This document shows, in pieces, positions 6,298 through 11,515 of a DNA stretch of 11,515 nucleotides; the stretch's first letter is position 1, and each line of letters begins with the position of its first letter. A model generated the notes under the pieces. It saw only the letters and a program-made list of their open reading frames with translations, did not search any database and was not told the origin of the DNA. Source of the DNA: JANRIC01 sp033765345 (lineage in GTDB: Bacteria; Bacteroidota; Bacteroidia; Cytophagales; Microscillaceae). The DNA lies in assembly GCA_033765345.1 (NCBI GenBank), contig JANRIC010000203.1:1-11515 (forward strand), given 5' to 3'. The position numbers were made by a program, and so were the translations under genes.

Positions 6298-9200
6298 ATG
6301 AGGAAATTTATACTTTTTCATGTTTTTATATTGTTTATCTGTCATCTTTCCAAAGCACAAACCGGTCCCGGAGGCATTGGAAATACCTCCGGAAGCAGTG
6401 ATTTGAGAGTATGGCTCAAGGCTGATGCAGGTTTAAGCTTTAACAATGGAGACTCCGTAGAAATTTGGCAGGATCAATCCGGCTATGGCCATCACGCCGA
6501 TTCTATCACCAATGGCGAATTTCCACTGTACATTCCCAACACTTTTAACGGCTTTCCGGTGATTAATTTTAATGGTACACTTGACCAGCGTCTGGCTATT
6601 CCAGATGTAGCTACCCTCGATCATAGCGGCGACTATACTATTTTTACGGTGCTAAATCCCATAGATTTTAGTGCAAATGAACTTTTTGTACTCAGCAAGA
6701 TCACCAATACTGCCCAAATTCATTACAACATTGGCATTGACAATACCGATAAGTTTTTCTCGATTTATGGAAATACTGCTGGGTTTCAAAGGACTAGTTC
6801 CAACACAACTCTTACTACCAATGGTTCTGGGTATTATTTGCTTGACTCAGAAGTGGATTTTACGGGTACAAACTCCAATTATACTTTGCGTATTAATGGC
6901 GTGCAAGATAATACTGGTACAGTTGCCGGACAAACCGCCAATAGCTCTTGGGATTTGACCATTGGAGGCGGACAACTCGGGGCTGGTATACGAAGGTATG
7001 GGGGCAATATCGCCGAAATAATTATCTATAACCGCACCCTGAATCTCGTAGAAAGAACACTGATAGAAAACTATCTAGAAGCCAAATACGGCGGAACGGG
7101 TACAGCCAATCTTTTTGATATTCCCAATGATAAATACGCCCAACCTGCCGATAGCAGCTATGTGTTGGGTGTAGTAGGCATTGGGCAAGATAATGCTTTG
7201 AGAAATACACAAGCTTTTTCGGCCGGGCTAAGAATCAGAAACCGAGATTTTCTACTGGACAACGGAGATTATTTGATGTTTGGCTACGATGCTTCTGTCA
7301 ATGAGGTAGTGACTATAGATTTGCCCGAAAATACCACCGATCGATGGCAAAGAGACTGGTTTATTGATATTCGTGATGTGGGTACGGCCAATGGGCGCAT
7401 AGATATGATTTTTGATTTTTCGGAAGCAGGTTTTTTGACTAGCCCCAGTAAAGAATATGTGCTTTTATTTCGGAGTAGCCCCTCTGGTAATTATGAAATT
7501 CTGGATGCCAGCGCAGCCGTATCCGGAGATCAGGTCACTTTTGTGATTGATGTGGCTGATTTAAACCCTACAGGATACTACACACTGGGCAAATACAAAA
7601 GAAAAGCCGGTTCTGGAAAAGGCTATACCTTGGATGGCAGCAATTCAATCAATAGTAATTACACCACAGCCTTGCCCGATAAATATTCTTTCTCGATATG
7701 GTTTGAATTGGATAATTTAAGCACAATACAAGCCATTTTAGGGAAAGGAAATAGCGACGCAGATGAAGAATTAGCCCTCATCATCAACCCTAACGGAAGT
7801 ATTTTATTTGATACAGAAGACATTAGCCAGACCTCTATTCCTGGTGTAATCCAAGCCGGACGATGGTATCATCTTTTCGGGAGTAAAAATTCAGGCGATC
7901 TCACTTGTTGGGTCAATGGCGTATTAATCTCTTGGCAAAGCTCTGCCTTTGAGACCGTTACGGATAAAACCCAAGCAGTAACTCTGGGCACCTGCCGGAA
8001 CAATACTCTCAATTTCAGTGGGCAAATTGATGAAGCTGTTCTTTGGACAGGTGTGATCACAGATATTGATATTATTCGCTCTTGGATGTGTAAAAGCATT
8101 GATGGCAATCATCCTAATGTGAATAGCATCCTTTTTTATTACCGCTTTGATGAATTGGTAAATTCGGAGATTTTAGATTTCTCAAGGAATAATTTCAAAC
8201 CTGCATTGATCAATAATCCCGGCTTTGGGCAATCTGGCGCAGCCCTAGGCGACGAAAGCGTATATAATTATACGAGCCTCGATACTACGCTAAGCGGCCG
8301 CTTCGGCGAACTGATCCGAGTAAATAACCTGAGTGGTACGCCGGATGGATTTCATATTTATCGGGTAGATCAAAGCCCCGATTCTTTGAATACAGATTTG
8401 AGTCAATTGGACAGCCTTCAGTTCTGGGGTGTATTTGTGGCTGGGGGCGCGAATCCGACGTATGATTTTAGCTATAATTTCGTAGGAAATCCACAAGCAG
8501 GCGACGAAAACCAAAATCGTCTGGCACAAAGGGATGACAACAGTATCCCAAACTGGAGCAACACCCTAAGTGTACCCAACAAACAAACAAATACCCTGGT
8601 TTTGAATGATAATTTGCGGGGTGAATACATATTAGGCTTTGATGAGGCTTCAGGTACAGGCAAAGGTCCCGGTTCTTATCAAAGTATTCAGTATGATGGG
8701 AGTGATGATTATTTGGATTATGGTACTACAGTGAATATGGGCACTTCAGATTTTAGCTGGGAGGTTTGGTTTCGGGTAGATGATTTCAGCAATCAAAGCA
8801 CGCAAAGAGTTATTTCAAAAGGGATAGGCACCCTGGCTACTCCAGTCAACACTGGATTTGCTTTGCTGATTCAAGATGGAGCAGGCAATACCTTCAATGC
8901 TGTGTTTCAAATTCAGGATGCTGGCAATCCATTGGTAGAAGTGATCGAGACGGGGTTGCTAGAAGGGGAGTGGTATCACCTTTGTGGTAGACGTAGCGGC
9001 GCAGAAATCAGCCTTTACGTAAATGGTATTTTGGCAGGTACAGCCAATACTGGAGTAGTGTATAATGTAGACAACAATGCTTCGCTGGCCTTAGGGGCAT
9101 TTATTGAGCCTGGAAGTGCCACTAATTTTTTTAAGGGAAAAATCGATGAGTTCAGACTTTGGAATACAGCCGTTGACCCAGTTAATCTCCAGAATTGGCT

Positions 9201-10332
9201 GTGTAAAAAACTCAATCCCAGCCATCCACAATATGCTGATTTAATCTCTTATCATCGTTTTGATCAGGTTTCGGGGCTGAATTCGCCCGACCGCGCCGGA
9301 ATTTATAATGCTTTACTCAGTACTGAAGCTGGGGTTGAACCCCTTTGGGGATTTTCGGGTGCACCTTTGGGGGACAGCGTAGTGGTAAATTTTTCAAGCC
9401 CTTCAAATTTGCAGATGAGTTCGGAGCGAAGTGATTTTAGTTTAAGTGCAATTACTGGTGCGCCTCAAGGAGTGTTGATTTATCGCGTAGATGAAGAAGC
9501 TCAAGGCTCGGTCGTACCCAATGATATTTTCTTTTTAGACCCCGAATATTATGGAGTGTTTGCCAGTAGCCCTATGACCTATACCGCTACTTTGGATTAC
9601 AGCAAAAATCCATACTTTATCATCGAGAGCGAACTCCGCCTTTTGCATAGGGATAATGGAGAATCCCTAGCCTGGACAGACGACGAAGGGCAGCCCAATT
9701 ACAGCCAGGATGTAAATACCAATATATTTACCATCACAGGACTTACAGGTACCGAATTCGTCCTCAGTGGAGAAGACGGCGCATTGCCAATTAGTTTGAT
9801 CAGATTTGATGCCAGGCCTTATGATGATCGTTCTGTGATTTTAGAATGGTCTACGGCGGCTGAGGTAAATAACCAATATTTTGAACTGGAACGTTCTACG
9901 GATGGGCTGAGATTTGATCCAATAGGAAGGATAGATGGTGCCGGCAACAGCAATCAGGTGCTCGATTATGAATTTATTGATCGAGAACCTTTGCCTGGGC
10001 TTAATTATTATCGCCTTCGGCAAGTGGATATCGACGGGCGGTTTAGCTTTTCAAATATAAGGGTTATTTTGTGGGAAAATACACCCACACAAGGGTTGTT
10101 GTTGTATCCCAATCCCTCTACTGAAAAAGTAATATTGGAACTGGCTCATGCATTACCCAAAACAACAAACTTATTTGTGTACGACCAAAGAGGCCAATTG
10201 ATCCTAAAACAGACTTTGGAAGAAGGGCAAAGTCGATACCAACTAGATATCCAACAATTGAGTGCTGGAGTGTATTTGCTGGAGTTTTTTGATGGAAATC
10301 GTGTATTAAAGATAAAACTGATAAAAATATAA
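6298..10332 (+). CDS. Large secreted multi-LamG protein with a T9SS type A sorting domain
   Basis: A 1344-residue surface or secreted protein. Residues 1-20 form a signal peptide ending LSKA before Gln21. A first concanavalin/LamG-like module follows, with LRVWLKADAGLSF (36-48) and WQDQSGYGHHA (57-67), ending at AEIIIYNRTL and VERTLIENYLEAKYGG near 265. A domain often seen beside it in Bacteroidetes covers about 289-435, with VLGVVGIGQDN. A LamG module spans 436-782 and a second, similar one 783-1160. Residues 1163-1258 look like a fibronectin-type strand domain (LPISLIRFDAR, ILEWSTAAEVNN, YYRLRQVDIDG). The C-terminal sorting domain (1267-1344) has LLLYPNPSTEKVILEL, VYDQRGQ and LSAGVYLLEF, typical of type A substrates exported by the type IX system and anchored or released at the outer surface. 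LamG folds often bind sugars or proteins, so adhesion is likely; no catalytic domain is seen. Confidence 0.93.
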   Translation: MRKFILFHVFILFICHLSKAQTGPGGIGNTSGSSDLRVWLKADAGLSFNNGDSVEIWQDQSGYGHHADSITNGEFPLYIPNTFNGFPVINFNGTLDQRLAIPDVATLDHSGDYTIFTVLNPIDFSANELFVLSKITNTAQIHYNIGIDNTDKFFSIYGNTAGFQRTSSNTTLTTNGSGYYLLDSEVDFTGTNSNYTLRINGVQDNTGTVAGQTANSSWDLTIGGGQLGAGIRRYGGNIAEIIIYNRTLNLVERTLIENYLEAKYGGTGTANLFDIPNDKYAQPADSSYVLGVVGIGQDNALRNTQAFSAGLRIRNRDFLLDNGDYLMFGYDASVNEVVTIDLPENTTDRWQRDWFIDIRDVGTANGRIDMIFDFSEAGFLTSPSKEYVLLFRSSPSGNYEILDASAAVSGDQVTFVIDVADLNPTGYYTLGKYKRKAGSGKGYTLDGSNSINSNYTTALPDKYSFSIWFELDNLSTIQAILGKGNSDADEELALIINPNGSILFDTEDISQTSIPGVIQAGRWYHLFGSKNSGDLTCWVNGVLISWQSSAFETVTDKTQAVTLGTCRNNTLNFSGQIDEAVLWTGVITDIDIIRSWMCKSIDGNHPNVNSILFYYRFDELVNSEILDFSRNNFKPALINNPGFGQSGAALGDESVYNYTSLDTTLSGRFGELIRVNNLSGTPDGFHIYRVDQSPDSLNTDLSQLDSLQFWGVFVAGGANPTYDFSYNFVGNPQAGDENQNRLAQRDDNSIPNWSNTLSVPNKQTNTLVLNDNLRGEYILGFDEASGTGKGPGSYQSIQYDGSDDYLDYGTTVNMGTSDFSWEVWFRVDDFSNQSTQRVISKGIGTLATPVNTGFALLIQDGAGNTFNAVFQIQDAGNPLVEVIETGLLEGEWYHLCGRRSGAEISLYVNGILAGTANTGVVYNVDNNASLALGAFIEPGSATNFFKGKIDEFRLWNTAVDPVNLQNWLCKKLNPSHPQYADLISYHRFDQVSGLNSPDRAGIYNALLSTEAGVEPLWGFSGAPLGDSVVVNFSSPSNLQMSSERSDFSLSAITGAPQGVLIYRVDEEAQGSVVPNDIFFLDPEYYGVFASSPMTYTATLDYSKNPYFIIESELRLLHRDNGESLAWTDDEGQPNYSQDVNTNIFTITGLTGTEFVLSGEDGALPISLIRFDARPYDDRSVILEWSTAAEVNNQYFELERSTDGLRFDPIGRIDGAGNSNQVLDYEFIDREPLPGLNYYRLRQVDIDGRFSFSNIRVILWENTPTQGLLLYPNPSTEKVILELAHALPKTTNLFVYDQRGQLILKQTLEEGQSRYQLDIQQLSAGVYLLEFFDGNRVLKIKLIKI
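7618..9777 (+). repeat. Duplicated LamG-containing modules inside the T9SS protein
   Basis: Residues about 441-782 and 790-1160 follow the same plan, in the same order: a G-x-GKG entry, a D-G-S strand, S-(F/W)-x-(I/V)-WF, (R/E)WYHL, WVNG or YVNG, GQIDEAVLW or GKIDEFRLW, W(M/L)CK, YYRFD or YHRFD, GA(A/P)LGD, and (F/V)-x-IYRVD. Each ends in a strand of the form EYILG or EFVLSG. The copies are diverged at residue level, so this is an old protein-level duplication and not a recent DNA repeat. The domain at 289-435 ends with a similar YYTLGKY strand. Confidence 0.8.
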
Positions 10333-10338
10333 GTAGTG

Positions 10339-10367
10339 CATAGTAATTAGTTGATAGTCCATAGTAA
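10339..10367 (+). repeat. Short direct repeat in the convergent intergenic region
   Basis: CATAGTAA occurs at 10339-10346 and again at 10360-10367, just after the stop of the large gene. The remaining sequence to about 10430 is AT-rich with no gene or clear signal. The repeat is observed but short, and no role is assigned. Confidence 0.35.
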
Positions 10368-10436
10368 ATACAATTGCTTGGTTATCAATTAATTATAAAA
10401 ATAAATAATGTAAACTAATTATAGGCAGCTACTTAC

Positions 10437-10476
10437 TCAATAGTCTGAGATATAAACTCATATCTCGGACTATTGA
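10437..10476. other. Long stem-loop between two convergent genes
   Basis: TCAATAGTCTGAGATAT (10437-10453) and ATATCTCGGACTATTGA (10460-10476) form a 17-pair stem with one T-G wobble around a six-base loop (10454-10459). It lies between the stops of the large T9SS gene (10332) and the epimerase (10513), where a shared, bidirectional transcription end is expected. Neither strand has the U-run of a standard intrinsic terminator, so it may instead protect 3' ends from exonucleases, or be a non-canonical terminator. The structure is clear; the role is inferred. Confidence 0.6.
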
Positions 10477-10485
10477 AATAAATCT

Positions 10486-10509
10486 ATCATTGAGAAAAAG
10501 ATCATTGAG
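10486..10509 (+). repeat. Direct repeat next to the epimerase stop codon
   Basis: ATCATTGAG occurs at 10486-10494 and 10501-10509, ending three bases before the epimerase stop codon. The second copy also gives ATTGAGTA (10504-10511), which is complementary to TACTCAAT (10434-10441) at the base of the nearby stem-loop, so an alternative pairing is possible. No function is assigned. Confidence 0.35.
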
Positions 10510-10512
10510 TAG

Positions 10513-11376
10513 TTAGATCTTTAGTCCGATTGTCAGTTCCGCTACAAATTCTTCTTCGGGTACAAGTGCTTGAATACCAGGTTTTTCTTCCAGAATGCCC
10601 TGGCTATCCGTAAAATCATTGATGCCGCACCAGGGTTCTATGCAAAGGAATCCTGCTCCAGGTACATTCCAAAAGGCAATATAAGGAAAACCAGCAAAAT
10701 CGACCGATACTTCCCGGCTGGTTTTGCGGCATTTGAGCGTAACCTGCTCTGATTTCAGCCCTTCAAAAATAAAGGCATCTTTAGCAAATAGATTCGGACT
10801 GAGATCCAAGATTTTTCCGTTCAGCACGGGAGTTTTTTCACGACTGATCAAAAGCCCTTCTATTTGAAAAGTGGAGGCTTTTTCTACCGATTCAAACTCA
10901 AGGTAATAGTCCGAAATGCCGATTTCTTCTGTCTGTGGCAAGGCAAAAGCCGGGTGTGCGCCCAATGAAAAGAACATCAACTCTTTGGAGAGATTTACGA
11001 TTTTGTAAAGAATGCTGATGCCTTTTTCCAGGATTTGGTAATTGATATAAAATTTGAACTCAAAAGGATAGTGCTGTAAGGTTTCAGGACTGGATTTGAG
11101 TACAAAGCTGAGGGTATCGTGGCTGCGACGAACCATCTGGAATTTGTGATCTCTAGCAAAACCGTGTTTTTTGCCAGGGTAGGTTTTGCCCAGAAAGGTG
11201 TATTGGTCATCCTTCAAGCCTCCGATAAAAGGGAACAAGACTGGGGATGTTTTGCCCCAGAAATTGGGATCAGCATTCCACATAAATTCTTCTCCTTTGT
11301 ATTTCAGGCTGCGTAACTCGGCGCCTTGCTCCCAAACGGTAATTGAAACGGATTTTTTGCTTAAGGTGTGTTCCAT
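10513..11376 (-). CDS. LacX-like aldose 1-epimerase family protein
   Basis: Member of the galactose mutarotase superfamily, in the LacX/YphB-like branch, expected to interconvert alpha and beta anomers of a hexose or a related sugar in the cytoplasm. The 287 residues match this branch (about 285-300) and are shorter than GalM. Landmarks in order are TSPVLFPFIGGL (43-54), GKKHGFARD with His71, SLGAHPAF with His141, and FLCIEPWCGINDF with Glu247, which correspond to the conserved histidines and general-base Glu of the family. All are present, so an active enzyme is likely; the sugar is not predictable. The ATG at 11374-11376 gives an N-terminus typical of the family. A 9-bp tandem repeat begins only four bases upstream of this ATG, and the gene is convergent with the large T9SS gene. 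Confidence 0.94.
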   Translation of the reverse strand: MEHTLSKKSVSITVWEQGAELRSLKYKGEEFMWNADPNFWGKTSPVLFPFIGGLKDDQYTFLGKTYPGKKHGFARDHKFQMVRRSHDTLSFVLKSSPETLQHYPFEFKFYINYQILEKGISILYKIVNLSKELMFFSLGAHPAFALPQTEEIGISDYYLEFESVEKASTFQIEGLLISREKTPVLNGKILDLSPNLFAKDAFIFEGLKSEQVTLKCRKTSREVSVDFAGFPYIAFWNVPGAGFLCIEPWCGINDFTDSQGILEEKPGIQALVPEEEFVAELTIGLKI

Positions 11377-11380
11377 GTGA

Positions 11381-11515
11381 ATTAAGGAAATTAAGGAAAT
11401 TAAGGAAATTAAGGAAATTAAGGAAATTAAGGAAATTAAGGAAATTAAGGAAATTAAGGAAATTAAGGAAATTAAGGAAATTAAGGAAATTAAGGAAATT
11501 AAGGAAATTAAGGAA
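11381..11515. repeat. Perfect 9-bp tandem repeat array, 15 copies, running off the right edge
   Basis: The unit ATTAAGGAA is repeated fifteen times without any mismatch from 11381 to the last base of the window, so the true array is longer or ends just beyond. On the minus strand the unit reads TTCCTTAAT and stops four bases before the epimerase ATG. The array occupies the whole place where the epimerase promoter and leader would be. The unit length is a multiple of three, and the epimerase frame is open through it, reading Ser-Leu-Ile per unit. Perfect identity suggests recent slippage expansion. Confidence 0.97.

Noticed and set aside
11381..11515. CRISPR array
   Set aside because: The array is a head-to-tail 9-bp repeat with no spacers, so it is a simple tandem repeat.
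11381..11515. Coding Lys-Glu-Ile repeat on the plus strand
   Set aside because: The frame is open only because the unit is nine bases long; there is no start codon and no flanking coding sequence in the window to support translation.

Overview
The window looks like a chromosomal segment from a Bacteroidetes bacterium, probably of the Cytophagales/Saprospirales type. Four things support this: a type IX secretion (T9SS) type A sorting domain on a large secreted LamG protein, Bacteroidetes-style promoter elements (TAnnTTTG) before a tRNA and the L25 gene, start codons without Shine-Dalgarno sequences, and protein sequences that read as Bacteroidetes homologues. The base composition is moderately AT-rich. 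The genus cannot be fixed from the sequence alone.

Layout. (1) 1-581: the 3' end of an IS66-family transposase runs in from the left edge. It abuts the C-terminal remnant of an alpha/beta-hydrolase (putative esterase), so the insertion apparently cut this gene. (2) 575-3098, minus strand: a translation and nucleotide block read from right to left as tRNA-Gln(UUG), a strong intrinsic terminator, prs (PRPP synthase), rplY/ctc (ribosomal protein L25) and pth (peptidyl-tRNA hydrolase). The order prs-ctc-pth is widely conserved in bacteria. (3) 3169-5027, minus strand: a YigZ/IMPACT-family protein, preceded by an exported TPR-like protein. (4) 5177-6145, plus strand: a FemAB/GNAT-like acyltransferase, divergent from the TPR gene. 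(5) 6298-10332, plus strand: a 1344-residue secreted multidomain protein made of an N-terminal concanavalin/LamG-like module, two further LamG-containing modules that duplicate each other, a fibronectin-like segment and a T9SS sorting domain. (6) 10513-11376, minus strand: a LacX-like aldose 1-epimerase, convergent with the large gene. A long perfect hairpin lies between the two. (7) 11381-11515: at least fifteen perfect copies of a 9-bp tandem repeat, directly upstream of the epimerase start codon and running off the right edge.

Most of the content is housekeeping or typical Bacteroidetes accessory sequence. I do not see a defence system, a biosynthetic cluster or an obviously undescribed multi-gene system. 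The points most worth a second look are the 9-bp array against the epimerase start, whose reading frame stays open through the array, the modular duplication inside the T9SS protein, the IS66/esterase junction, and the hairpin between the convergent genes. No gap without an annotated gene or gene remnant is longer than 300 bases.
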